Origin: Granulicella aggregans
Lineage (GTDB): Bacteria > Acidobacteriota > Terriglobia > Terriglobales > Acidobacteriaceae
Length of the DNA: 64,000 nt
Assembly (NCBI RefSeq): GCF_025685565.1
Contig: NZ_JAGSYE010000003.1
Span: forward strand, 496,001 to 560,000
Reading direction: 5' to 3'
The position numbers and the translations under genes were made by a program. Each line of letters begins with the position of its first letter. Within the stretch, counting starts at the first letter, position 1. The notes under the pieces are model-generated. The model was not told where the DNA came from. It saw only the letters and a program-made list of their open reading frames with translations, and made no database searches. Positions 34,735 to 43,061 of this stretch are shown piece after piece.

Positions 34735-35184
34735 CTAACCAAGCTCCACCACGAAACTATAGCCATGCCGCGTAAAGCCAAGGGCGTCGTAGAACCGATG
34801 CGCTTCTTCCCGTGACAGATTGCTCGACAGTGTCAGCTTGTAGCATCCGGCTCTGCGGCACCGCTCCATCGCATCCTGCATCATGGCGCGGCCCACGCCG
34901 CGTCCGCGATACTCGGGCAGCACCATTACGTCTTCTACAACGCCGGACCTGCGGCCCCGCTTGGCCATATTGTCCATGATGAAGAGTTCATAAGTACCGA
35001 CGACGGCTTCACCGTCGCATGCCACGAAGACCTGCATCGAAGGCTGCCGTTGCATCGCCTGCAGATGGGAGACAGCCTCTTCGACGGTGAACGCATCTTT
35101 GGTTGCAAAGTCTCCAGCAGCGTAGAGCCGCAGCATCGCGGCAACGTCTTCACTGGCAGCTTCGCGGATCTGCAGACCAATCAT
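34735..35184 (-). CDS. GNAT family N-acetyltransferase
   Basis: The 149-residue protein shows the GNAT fold: VEDVMVLPEYRGRGVGRAMMQDAM, with the acetyl-CoA pyrophosphate loop RGRGVG, and the C-terminal motif SREEAHRFYDALGFTRHGYSF. Substrate (amine, peptide or antibiotic) is unknown. It starts 9 bp after the rapZ stop, so it belongs to the same transcript. Confidence 0.9.
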   Translation of the reverse strand: MIGLQIREAASEDVAAMLRLYAAGDFATKDAFTVEEAVSHLQAMQRQPSMQVFVACDGEAVVGTYELFIMDNMAKRGRRSGVVEDVMVLPEYRGRGVGRAMMQDAMERCRRAGCYKLTLSSNLSREEAHRFYDALGFTRHGYSFVVELG

Positions 35185-35193
35185 CTTGGGGAG

Positions 35194-36177
35194 CTACCTC
35201 GGCATGTCGCGATGCGTCGTCTTCACGCGGTAGCCTTCGCCCGCCAGCCGCTTCTTCATCTCTTCCGCGATGAAGACAGACCGATGCTGCCCACCGGTGC
35301 AACCGAAGGCAACGGTCAGGTAACTCTTGCCTTCCTTGATGTAGTGCGGCAGAAGGAAGGTCAGCATATCCGTGGTCTTGTCCAGGAACTCCTTCGTCTG
35401 GGGAAACTGCCGCACATACTTCTCCACCTTCGGATGCTTGCCAGTCAGAGGCCGGAACTCCGGAATGAAGTGAGGATTGGGGAGGAAGCGGACATCGAAG
35501 ACGAGGTCAGCCTCGGCGGGTACGCCGTTCTTGAAGCCGAAGCTGATCGAAGAGATGGTGAGGTTGTGCTCCGCGTCTCCGCGCTGGAACTGCGCGTTGA
35601 TGTGCGCCCGCAGCTCATGCACATTGAAGCGCGATGTATCGATGGTGATGTCGGCGACGTTGCGGATCGGATCGAGCCGCTTGCGCTCAGCCTTCAGCGA
35701 CTTCACCACCGTCTCGCCCGCTGCCGCGCCCCGGCCCATCGGATGCGGCCGGCGCGTCTCGGAGAAGCGCCGCACCAGCACATCGTCGGTGGCCTCGAGA
35801 AAGACGACCTTCGTCGCCAGTACCTTCCGAACCTTCTTCAAAATAGATGGAAAGCTGTTCAACTTCGCGCCTTCGCGCACATCGATAACCAGCGCCGCGC
35901 GATCGATCGCGGCTGATTGATGCACCAGATCCGCAAACCTTGGAATCAGTTCGAGAGGGAGGTTATCGACTGAGTAGAAACCGAGATCTTCGAACGCCTT
36001 CAGCGCGGAAAGCTTGCCGGACCCCGACATGCCGGTGAGAATGACCAGCTGGTCCGGGGTGGACGCAGGTGGAGTTACCGCACCTTTCGCTGCCGCTTTG
36101 CGCGGGCCTCGCGATGGCTTCGCGCCATCCATCTTCTTTGCAGCTTTTCCTGGCTTACCCGGAGCCTTCGATTGCAT
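35194..36177 (-). CDS. rapZ: RapZ/YvcJ-type nucleotide-binding protein (RNase adapter family)
   Basis: At 327 residues, the RapZ features are a P-loop domain (PDQLVILTGMSGSGKLSALK, residues 41-60), followed by FEDLGFYSVDNLP, and the conserved C-terminal GCTGGQHRSVFIAEE that binds metabolites in E. coli RapZ. A basic Lys/Ala-rich extension of about 40 residues precedes the P-loop. The P-loop has Leu56 where Ser/Thr normally binds magnesium, so nucleotide use may differ. E. coli RapZ targets GlmZ sRNA to RNase E to tune GlmS and cell-wall precursor supply. It sits downstream of hpf, in the usual rpoN neighbourhood. Confidence 0.92.
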   Translation of the reverse strand: MQSKAPGKPGKAAKKMDGAKPSRGPRKAAAKGAVTPPASTPDQLVILTGMSGSGKLSALKAFEDLGFYSVDNLPLELIPRFADLVHQSAAIDRAALVIDVREGAKLNSFPSILKKVRKVLATKVVFLEATDDVLVRRFSETRRPHPMGRGAAAGETVVKSLKAERKRLDPIRNVADITIDTSRFNVHELRAHINAQFQRGDAEHNLTISSISFGFKNGVPAEADLVFDVRFLPNPHFIPEFRPLTGKHPKVEKYVRQFPQTKEFLDKTTDMLTFLLPHYIKEGKSYLTVAFGCTGGQHRSVFIAEEMKKRLAGEGYRVKTTHRDMPR

Positions 36178-36200
36178 GCAGAGATCGTAGCATCCACGAC

Positions 36201-36241
36201 CGGAGCAGGAGCGTTACACCCTTGGTGCAGTGCTCCTGCTC
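36201..36241 (-). promoter_or_regulatory. 11-bp perfect stem-loop between hpf and rapZ
   Basis: GGAGCAGGAGC (36201-36211) and GCTCCTGCTCC (36231-36241) are perfect complements. The 19-base loop contains a nested CACC/GGTG pair. There is no U-run on the minus strand, so it is not a classical terminator; it could stabilise hpf mRNA or regulate rapZ. The rapZ start (36177) lies 24 bp downstream. Confidence 0.6.
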
Positions 36242-36258
36242 CGACGTTAAGCTAGCGG

Positions 36259-36912
36259 CTACGGGATGATGATCAACTCCATCTTGCCGTCGCGCTTGCG
36301 ATGCAGCACCATTACCTGGCCATCGCGATCGCGGAAGACGAAGACGTCTTTGTCGCGGAACGCAGCCTCCTTCACCGCCTCTTCGAGCGACATCGGCCGC
36401 ATTGAGGAAGAGTCGATCGAGCGCACCACGTGCGGCTCAACCAGCGGCGAGCGCGACGGGAAGGAGTGCACCACCATGGGTACCGCCTTGCGCACGCTGC
36501 CGTTCGCTCCGTTGCCATTCTTCGCGGCGACGGACTTCACAGACGCCTTCTTCAGCACCGCCTTCACTGGCTCACCTGGCTCGGCTTGTAGCTCGGCGTC
36601 TTTTGCCGTAGCCTTCGGATGCCGCTTCTCCGACGTCTTCTTCTGGTTGTGGCGAATGGCCTGCTTCTCCAGCTTGGCCAGCGCATCGTGCAAAGCGGCC
36701 TCCATCTCTTCCGCTTCGCAGGCCGCAACCATACTCTGCTTGCGCGTCTTCAGCGTGACTTCAGCAATCCTCCGGTACTTATCGGTTGTCAAAAATACGT
36801 GGGCGCTCGCAGTTCTCCCCACCAGCTTGGCTATGCGGGCAAGTCCTGCTTCAGATTGTGTCTTGAGTTTCTTCCCTACGACGGTCTGGCGACCTGTGTA
36901 CTCGATGTCCAT
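36259..36912 (-). CDS. hpf: long-form ribosome hibernation-promoting factor
   Basis: ATG at 36912 has GAGG five bases upstream and gives 217 residues; the GTG two codons earlier overlaps that site. The N-terminal S30AE domain (about 1-95) includes MDIEYTGRQTVV and AEVTLKTRKQSMVAACE. A long Lys/Ala linker leads to the C-terminal dimerisation domain (MSLEEAVKEAAFRDKDVFVFRD, GQVMVLHRKRDGKMELI). Long HPF dimerises 70S ribosomes into silent 100S particles in stationary phase. It follows rpoN by 53 bp in the usual gene order. Confidence 0.93.
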   Translation of the reverse strand: MDIEYTGRQTVVGKKLKTQSEAGLARIAKLVGRTASAHVFLTTDKYRRIAEVTLKTRKQSMVAACEAEEMEAALHDALAKLEKQAIRHNQKKTSEKRHPKATAKDAELQAEPGEPVKAVLKKASVKSVAAKNGNGANGSVRKAVPMVVHSFPSRSPLVEPHVVRSIDSSSMRPMSLEEAVKEAAFRDKDVFVFRDRDGQVMVLHRKRDGKMELIIIP

Positions 36913-36965
36913 CTTCACCTCGCGAAATCAACATCTCGCCAACGTACTTTACTCCGTACCCGAGG

Positions 36966-38762
36966 CTAACGTACACGCCTCTGGTGCGTGCTGGGAATCT
37001 GCATGTCTTCGCGGTACTTCGCTACCGTGCGCCGGGTGACCTGGATGCCCTGGCGTTGCAGCTCTGCCGCGAGCTGATCGTCGGTGAGGGGCTTGCGCGA
37101 GTCCTCGTCTTCGATCAGCTTTTTAACCTTACGCTTAAGCAGGACCAATGGGAGGTCGCCGCCCTCCGGCCCATTGACGCCCTCGGAGAAGAAGAAGCGA
37201 AGCTCGTAGACGCCCTGCGTGGTATGCACGTACTTGTTGGCGACGGCGCGGCTGACGGTGGAAGGATGGACGCCGATCTCCTCGGCGACCTCCTTGATCA
37301 TCATCGGCCGAAGCGCGGATTCACCGTGCTCGAGGAACTCCGCCTGGCGGCGCACGATGACTTCGCAAGTCCGCACAATCGTGTTCTTCCGCTGCTCGAT
37401 ATTCCGGAGAAGCTGAATCGCGGACTTGTAGCGTTCCTTCACGTACTCGCGAACATCCTTCTCCGTCTGCTTCTGCCGCAGCATCTTGCGGTAACCCTGG
37501 TTCAGCCGGAGAGTTGGCATCTCCTCTTCGTTCATCAGCACGACGTATTCGCCGTCGCGCTTCACGAAGGCGACGTCGGGCTCGATAAGCCGGGTCTCGA
37601 TATGGTTGTAGCGCTGCCCTGGCCTTGGGTCAAGCGTCCGTATGAAGTCGACAGCCGCCTGCACTTTGTCAGCCGGAGCGCCGCAGCTTCGCGTCAGCTC
37701 GCGCATGTCCTTCTTCTGCAGCAGAGCGAGACAGTTGGCCACGATGTGACGGGCGATCTCGAAGACGTTTGCGACGGCCGCAGTCCCAGGTTCGGCGGAG
37801 ACAGCCGCATCGAGGACCGGCTCTTCACTCCCATCAAGGTTGAAGCCGTTCTTCTCGTTCGAGATTTGCTGACGGGCGTACCGCTCACGACGCTTCAGCG
37901 TGATCCCTGCCTCGCGTTGCTGCGCGTCGATCTGCAGCAGCAGGCACTCGCGAAGGTCCCGCGCGCCTACCCCGATCGGATCGAGCTGATGAACGACATC
38001 GAGCGCAGCGTGGAGGGCGTCGTACGCTCCTCCTGTGTGTTGCGGAGCAGAGGCCGCGAGCTGAATCGTTTCATTCTCCACGACTGCTAGGTCTTCTACC
38101 ATCGGGGCTTCGGTGCCCGCTTCCGCTAGTTTCTCCTCGACAGGCGCTTGCCAGAGCTTCTTCCCTCGCTCGAAGGGAATGGGCTCCAACCGTCCCGCCG
38201 TCGCTGGCTGGCGAAGAGCCTCAATCAACTCCTCGTCGCTGGCCGTGAGGTAGCCGTCCGCGTTCAGGTTACCAATGATCAGGTCCGCGGCGACGCGAAC
38301 CGCGGGCGTCAGCGAGAGTGAGCCGAGCTGCCAGGTCAGGTGGTCGGTTAGGGTACTGGGCTGCGAGAGGAAGTTCTCAAACGAGGGTTTGTCGAACTCT
38401 TCAAAGTTCGACGCTGTCTTGAAGCCCGGGTCGAGATAATCCTGAAAGTAGCTTCCAAAGTCGATCTCGTCGAACGGGTCTTTTTCGACTCGCTCACTCT
38501 CGGCGGCGACCTCTTCGGCAGAGCGCTCCCGGTCGCCTTCGAGGCCAGACCGCTCTTCGAGCGTCGAGACGGACTCTTCAAGCTCCTCAAGCACCGGATT
38601 TTCAATCATCTCGGTGTTGATCATCTCGCGCAGCTCAAGCTTGTTCAGCGCCAGGACACTGACCATCTGTACCAGGCCGGGTGTCAGCGCTTGTCTCTGC
38701 GAGACCTTCAGGTTGAGCTTGGGTTGCAGCACTATATCAAGGCCCTCGCAGGAGTGAATCAA
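36966..38762 (-). CDS. rpoN: RNA polymerase sigma-54 factor
   Basis: The frame begins with TTG at 38762 (598 residues); GTG at 38729 is an alternative just before LQPKLNLKVSQRQALTPGL. The N-terminal activator-binding region is Gln/Leu-rich as expected. The core-binding and helix-turn-helix parts (VHPSTVSRAVANKYV) follow, and the RpoN box reads TRRTVAKYRE near the C-terminus. Sigma-54 directs enhancer-dependent transcription. It is longer than the usual 480-500 residues because of acidic insertions around 60-110 and 200-260. It follows lptB after 186 bp and precedes hpf. Confidence 0.94.
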   Translation of the reverse strand: MIHSCEGLDIVLQPKLNLKVSQRQALTPGLVQMVSVLALNKLELREMINTEMIENPVLEELEESVSTLEERSGLEGDRERSAEEVAAESERVEKDPFDEIDFGSYFQDYLDPGFKTASNFEEFDKPSFENFLSQPSTLTDHLTWQLGSLSLTPAVRVAADLIIGNLNADGYLTASDEELIEALRQPATAGRLEPIPFERGKKLWQAPVEEKLAEAGTEAPMVEDLAVVENETIQLAASAPQHTGGAYDALHAALDVVHQLDPIGVGARDLRECLLLQIDAQQREAGITLKRRERYARQQISNEKNGFNLDGSEEPVLDAAVSAEPGTAAVANVFEIARHIVANCLALLQKKDMRELTRSCGAPADKVQAAVDFIRTLDPRPGQRYNHIETRLIEPDVAFVKRDGEYVVLMNEEEMPTLRLNQGYRKMLRQKQTEKDVREYVKERYKSAIQLLRNIEQRKNTIVRTCEVIVRRQAEFLEHGESALRPMMIKEVAEEIGVHPSTVSRAVANKYVHTTQGVYELRFFFSEGVNGPEGGDLPLVLLKRKVKKLIEDEDSRKPLTDDQLAAELQRQGIQVTRRTVAKYREDMQIPSTHQRRVR

Positions 38763-38948
38763 GACCGGCAGATAGGGGGTTTCCGTCTTCGACCGCTTTG
38801 CCAGCGGCCTCTAAACCTCTCGACGGATATCTGAATTACCGGCTTGGCCCCAGTCTACACTCGGGGGCGGAAACCTGTCCGCAGAACGAAGCTGTGGAAC
38901 CGATATGGGAAGCCCCGGCTGTCTTTACAAGTTTTGCTTATACCGCTA

Positions 38949-39677
38949 CTAATCCATCGAAAAGCTCTCGCCCAGATAGATCCGCTTCACCTCGGGGTCA
39001 CGGCCTAGCTCGCCGGGAGTTCCAGTGCGGAAGATCTTGCCCTCTGCGATGATGTACGCCCGGTCGGTGACCGAGAGCGTCTCGCGGACATTATGGTCTG
39101 TGATGAGCACCCCGATGCCACTCTTCTTCAGCCCGAAGATGATCTCCTGCAGGTCCAGCACAGCGATGGGGTCGATACCCGAGAACGGCTCGTCGAGCAG
39201 GATGAACGCGGGCTCTATGCAGAGACATCGGGCGATCTCGACGCGCCTGCGCTCGCCTCCGCTCAGCGCATATCCACGCGTCTTGCGGACGTGGCCCAGG
39301 TTCATCTGCTCGATCAGACGATCGGTGCGGATGCGGCGGCTCTCCCAGCTCAGCGGCTGCGCCTCCAGCACGGCAAGGATATTCTCCTCGGCCGTCAGCT
39401 TGCGAAAGATCGACGGCTCCTGCGGCAGATAGCTTATGCCGTAGTTCCGCGCCCGCAGATACATGGGCAGTTTACTGATGTCCTTGTCGTCGCAAAGGAC
39501 CCGTCCCGCGTCCGGCCGCACCAGCCCCACGATCATGTAGAAACTCGTCGTCTTGCCCGCGCCGTTCGGCCCCAGCAGGCCCACCACTTCGCCCTGCTGG
39601 ATCTCCAGGCTTACCCCGCGTACGACCTCGCGCCCGCCGTAGGACTTGCCAATCTCTTCTGTAACCAGTCTCCGCAT
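38949..39677 (-). CDS. lptB: LPS export ABC transporter ATPase
   Basis: At 242 residues this is a typical LptB: Walker A GPNGAGKT, the Q-loop region YLPQEPSIFRKLTAEEN, signature LSGGERRRVEIARCL, Walker B FILLDEPFSGIDPIAV and the switch region LITDHNVRETL. With LptFG it powers extraction of LPS from the inner membrane toward the LptA bridge. The preceding LptC/A-like gene ends 2 bp before its start. Confidence 0.96.
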   Translation of the reverse strand: MRRLVTEEIGKSYGGREVVRGVSLEIQQGEVVGLLGPNGAGKTTSFYMIVGLVRPDAGRVLCDDKDISKLPMYLRARNYGISYLPQEPSIFRKLTAEENILAVLEAQPLSWESRRIRTDRLIEQMNLGHVRKTRGYALSGGERRRVEIARCLCIEPAFILLDEPFSGIDPIAVLDLQEIIFGLKKSGIGVLITDHNVRETLSVTDRAYIIAEGKIFRTGTPGELGRDPEVKRIYLGESFSMD

Positions 39678-39679
39678 CG

Positions 39680-42211
39680 CTACTGTTTCACCCTCGTCTC
39701 CGTCTCCACCTTGCGCGCCGGAGCTTCGCCATCCACCCCGGAGACCACGACGTTATTGTCCCCTGAATGAAACCGCAGTGCCGCTCCTGTCGTCGAGCCC
39801 TGCACCGCATCCACCACCCGCGGCGGGGCGGAGGGAGTTCCCGTCAGCACGAACATCTGGTCGCTCGCCGTGTAGATAAGACGCTCTCCCGTGGCCTTTC
39901 GACCCGGCTGGGTCAACTCAATCTGGTGGATCGCTACGATCCGTTCCAGCTTGCCTCCCAACAGTCCGTCCGCAGTGGCAGCATGGCCGGCGGCGGTCTG
40001 GGAAGGCAACTGGGAAGCCGGCGCTGCAGGGGCAAGATAGACTACGGCTGATTGCGCCTTCACCTCGCCCGTACCATCGACCATCCTGACGCCGCCGGTA
40101 AAGTCCACACGTCTCTCCAAGTCCGAGTAGACCATCTCACTACTCACGATCCGCGCCACGCCGTTGCTCGAAGCCTTAACCGATTGTGCTGCAGGTTTTG
40201 GACTCTTGCTGGCGTTGCCTTCGGCAAGAACCGCGTGAACCATACCCTGAGCGCCCGCAGTCTCCGCCCGCGCCGTCAAGCGGCTCTCCCTGTGCGACTT
40301 GTCTTTCTCATTCCCGCCTGTCTCTTCGAAGACCAGCACAGGCGCTTCAACCTGTGATCCCCCCCGGCCACCGGTTCCGGCCTGCCACAGGCGCGCAACT
40401 CCCGCACCCGATGAACTGCGCCCATAAAAGATCGCTTTGCCCGCAGAACGGGTCAACTCGGCCCGCGCTGCCAGCACATGCGCCGGTTCGGCCGATCCCG
40501 CCTGCTGATAGGTCACCTTCACCCCACCATCAGCCGTCGCGTCTCCCGATCCCTGGGCGATCACCACCTTCGCCGCCAGAATCTGCCGGCCTGGATCGTT
40601 CATCGCGACATCGCCCGTAAGCGTCAGGTGATTCGTCGCCGCATCGAAGCTGGCCTTCTGCGCCGTAGCATGCTGCACGTCGGCAGCCGCTCCGGCAACC
40701 TTCGAGGGAACAGTGCGCTCGATCGCAACACCACCCTGCTGCACCGCGCTCGCAAGCTCGGATATAGTTTTCCCGCCAGCTCCTGCGACCTGGTGGAACG
40801 TCGCGTCCAGCGTATCGCCGGTGCTCTTCTGAAGGATGCCGTCGACGCCCTTCTGCTCGATCACCGTGTGCCCGCTGCCGTGCACCGTAGAGATCTCCGG
40901 GCTTCCGTTGACCGGCACCATATGCGCCGTGAGCAGGTCGCCCCGGAAGCTTCGTGCAACCGCGCCGACCCGGCCTCCAGCTCCGGCAGTCGAAGATTCG
41001 AGAGTAGCCATCTGCACGGAACCAGTCGCCTTTACGTCCCTGACCTCCGGTCGCTTGCCTTCGCCCAGAGAAGCCAGCCATAGTTCGAGCGCATCGCTCG
41101 TCAACACCCTCGAGGTGCTGCCAAGTGTTCCTGCGGCCGAGGTCCGCACACTTTCCACGGTCTTCACGCGTCCCTGCATCACAACATGATCCAGGTGTCC
41201 CTGCCCATCGAACTCCAGGTTCGCGCGCTCCGACTCGCCATCCGCCGTCCGCAGCGGCCCGTCCTGATGGAACGTCGCGCCCCCAGTGAGCAGTGCAGTC
41301 TTGGGCTTGTTCGTTGCGTCAAGTGAGATCTCGGCGCGTTGGGAGCTCATTTTTCCTTGCACGCCATCCTGAAGCGCCACGTTGTTGATGCAGTCGATCC
41401 GCTCGACGCTGTTGTCCTCCCGGAGATGAACCTGAGCCATATCGGCCTGCGCCACCTGCCCCGCAGAGCTATAACGCGCATCCTTGAAGTCTGCTCTCCG
41501 AGCGACCCGGTCAAGTTCTCCATGAGAGGACTGCAACGCTATGGGACGGCCCTTATCCAAGCCACTGAGGGTGACCGCCGACTGCAGTACGACGTGACCG
41601 GACGTCGAGTTGTACTCCGCGCCAACCGCATGTCCCGTGTATCCGCCGAATGCAAACTCCAGCGCCTGGTCGGTCGTCGCAACTCCGGTCTGCTTGGTGT
41701 AGACCAGGCCACTGGTCTTCACATGAATCACATGACTGCCCAGCGGCGCGTCGTCGTGTTTCGACTCGGAAGGCCCAGCGAGGTGCTTCCGGGCGTCGCT
41801 GTTGGGATCGCCCGCGGGAGCCGAGGCGTCGAGGTCAAGATGCACCACGCCTATCGCAGTAACCACTTGCGCCTTGGTGTCGTACTCGAAGTCATCCCCG
41901 GAGATTCGGTCCGCGCGGTCGCCGCTATGGCCGTAGAGGATCATGCTGACGTCGTGCAAAGTCAGCTTTCCATCGCTGTGCTGCATCTCCTTGGCGGCGT
42001 GAATGGTGAAGATCGTTCGCTTGCCATCGGACTGCGAGAACGTAATCCCATTCGCTTCCCGGGTAATCGTCGCGCCCATCTTGCCCGGCAGGTCCGCGAT
42101 GACGCGGCCCACGCGATAGCGCGCGTATCCCAGGAACGCAGCGATCACCAGAACCAACAGGCCCGCGCCCACCAGCAACCCTATTCGCAATCGTTCTACT
42201 GAGGTGCGCAT
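39680..42211 (-). CDS. giant LptC/LptA (OstA)-like LPS transport protein
   Basis: This 843-residue protein has an N-terminal membrane anchor (about 11-30, LLVGAGLLVLVIAAFLGYARY). An LptC-like part follows with KRTIFTIHAAKEMQHSDGKLTLHDV. The remainder has repeated OstA/LptA-like units with phrases such as GDDFEYDTKAQVVTAIG, NHLTLTGDVAMNDPGRQILAAKVV, RRVDFTGGVRMVDGTGEVKAQSAVVY and GERLIYTASDQMFVLTGTP. LptC and LptA are normally about 190 and 180 residues, so this looks like a fusion of the two, expanded by extra OstA units that could bridge the periplasm alone. It ends 2 bp before lptB. The OstA-like units were judged by eye. Confidence 0.87.
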   Translation of the reverse strand: MRTSVERLRIGLLVGAGLLVLVIAAFLGYARYRVGRVIADLPGKMGATITREANGITFSQSDGKRTIFTIHAAKEMQHSDGKLTLHDVSMILYGHSGDRADRISGDDFEYDTKAQVVTAIGVVHLDLDASAPAGDPNSDARKHLAGPSESKHDDAPLGSHVIHVKTSGLVYTKQTGVATTDQALEFAFGGYTGHAVGAEYNSTSGHVVLQSAVTLSGLDKGRPIALQSSHGELDRVARRADFKDARYSSAGQVAQADMAQVHLREDNSVERIDCINNVALQDGVQGKMSSQRAEISLDATNKPKTALLTGGATFHQDGPLRTADGESERANLEFDGQGHLDHVVMQGRVKTVESVRTSAAGTLGSTSRVLTSDALELWLASLGEGKRPEVRDVKATGSVQMATLESSTAGAGGRVGAVARSFRGDLLTAHMVPVNGSPEISTVHGSGHTVIEQKGVDGILQKSTGDTLDATFHQVAGAGGKTISELASAVQQGGVAIERTVPSKVAGAAADVQHATAQKASFDAATNHLTLTGDVAMNDPGRQILAAKVVIAQGSGDATADGGVKVTYQQAGSAEPAHVLAARAELTRSAGKAIFYGRSSSGAGVARLWQAGTGGRGGSQVEAPVLVFEETGGNEKDKSHRESRLTARAETAGAQGMVHAVLAEGNASKSPKPAAQSVKASSNGVARIVSSEMVYSDLERRVDFTGGVRMVDGTGEVKAQSAVVYLAPAAPASQLPSQTAAGHAATADGLLGGKLERIVAIHQIELTQPGRKATGERLIYTASDQMFVLTGTPSAPPRVVDAVQGSTTGAALRFHSGDNNVVVSGVDGEAPARKVETETRVKQ

Positions 42212-42315
42212 CGCTATGCTTCTATCTTCTCACCCCCGACCGCGACGCTTGCACCCAGCGTCCTAACGAACTGTCGCGCATCTAAAGGACTGCGTTAAAA
42301 GATTAGGATCGAACA

Positions 42316-42978
42316 ATGGCAGATCAGCTTTACCTCAGTCTCTGGTTCCCAAACTTCCGTTTTTCCGCGCTTCCTGAGACGCTGGCGGGCGTGCTGCGCC
42401 AGTTTGCCACCGTCAGCGGTGACAAGCGTGTCGCGGCCGCCTCCGCTTATCCGCTCGGCTTCACCGAATCGCCCACCTACCAGCGTCTCTACGTCAACGA
42501 CGACCGCAGCGAGACGGGCGATGAGTCCAGCATCGAGAGCGCCGTCGCCGAGGCGACCGAGCAACTCCACGAAGACATGGCTTACGAGTTCGAGATGAAG
42601 TGGAACCTCTGGTCACCGACGATCGAGGACACAGACGAAGGCCTGGAAGCGGTCTGGAAAGAACAGCCCTCCACTGTCCGGATCATGGGCTTCGGTCCCC
42701 AGTTTGACGACGCCAGCTTCGACCAGAACGGCCACATCCGCGTCGACTTCGGCCTCGATACGCCGTGGATCCTCGATGACGAGGCGCTAGAAGCCGCTGG
42801 AAGTTCTACCGCAAACAGCGACGCTGCCGCAACCTATATCCAGAAGAACGTTGAGATGCTGCTGGCCTTCACCCTGCTGGTAGAACGCCACTGCGGCATC
42901 TCCAGCCGCCTGCTCTGGACGGAGTCTGGCGAGCCTCTGGTGCAGAAGCTGATCGACAGGCTGCAGCGCGTGAATTAA
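42316..42978 (+). CDS. conserved hypothetical protein
   Basis: ATG at 42316 lies 6 bp after a GGATC-type site and gives a soluble, acidic 220-residue protein with no signal or membrane segment. Visible features are ADQLYLSLWFPNFR, an acidic region DDRSETGDESSIESAV, RIMGFGPQFD and HIRVDFGLDTPWILDD near 140-160. I recognise no family. It is divergent from the LptC/A-like gene and convergent with glyS, with a palindromic element between the two. Confidence 0.75.
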   Translation: MADQLYLSLWFPNFRFSALPETLAGVLRQFATVSGDKRVAAASAYPLGFTESPTYQRLYVNDDRSETGDESSIESAVAEATEQLHEDMAYEFEMKWNLWSPTIEDTDEGLEAVWKEQPSTVRIMGFGPQFDDASFDQNGHIRVDFGLDTPWILDDEALEAAGSSTANSDAAATYIQKNVEMLLAFTLLVERHCGISSRLLWTESGEPLVQKLIDRLQRVN

Positions 42979-42993
42979 ACAGACGGCGAATGT

Positions 42994-43040
42994 CCGGGTG
43001 CCCCATCCATCGCGCCTTTGCTCCACGCGATGGGTGGGAC
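42994..43040. repeat. REP-like palindromic element, copy 3, between convergent genes
   Basis: The arms CCCCATCCATCGCG (43001-43014) and CGCGATGGGTGGGA (43026-43039) pair with two mismatches around an 11-base loop. It is preceded by CGGGTG and matches copy 2 in reverse orientation (outer bases and mismatches conserved, inner bases changed but complementary). It lies between the hypothetical gene stop (42978) and the glyS stop (43062). Confidence 0.75.
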
Positions 43041-43061
43041 GTAAACTATCGCTTGAGGAAG

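Noticed and set aside
36984..38090. 368-codon frame antisense to rpoN
   Set aside because: Sigma-54 domains on the minus strand are intact.
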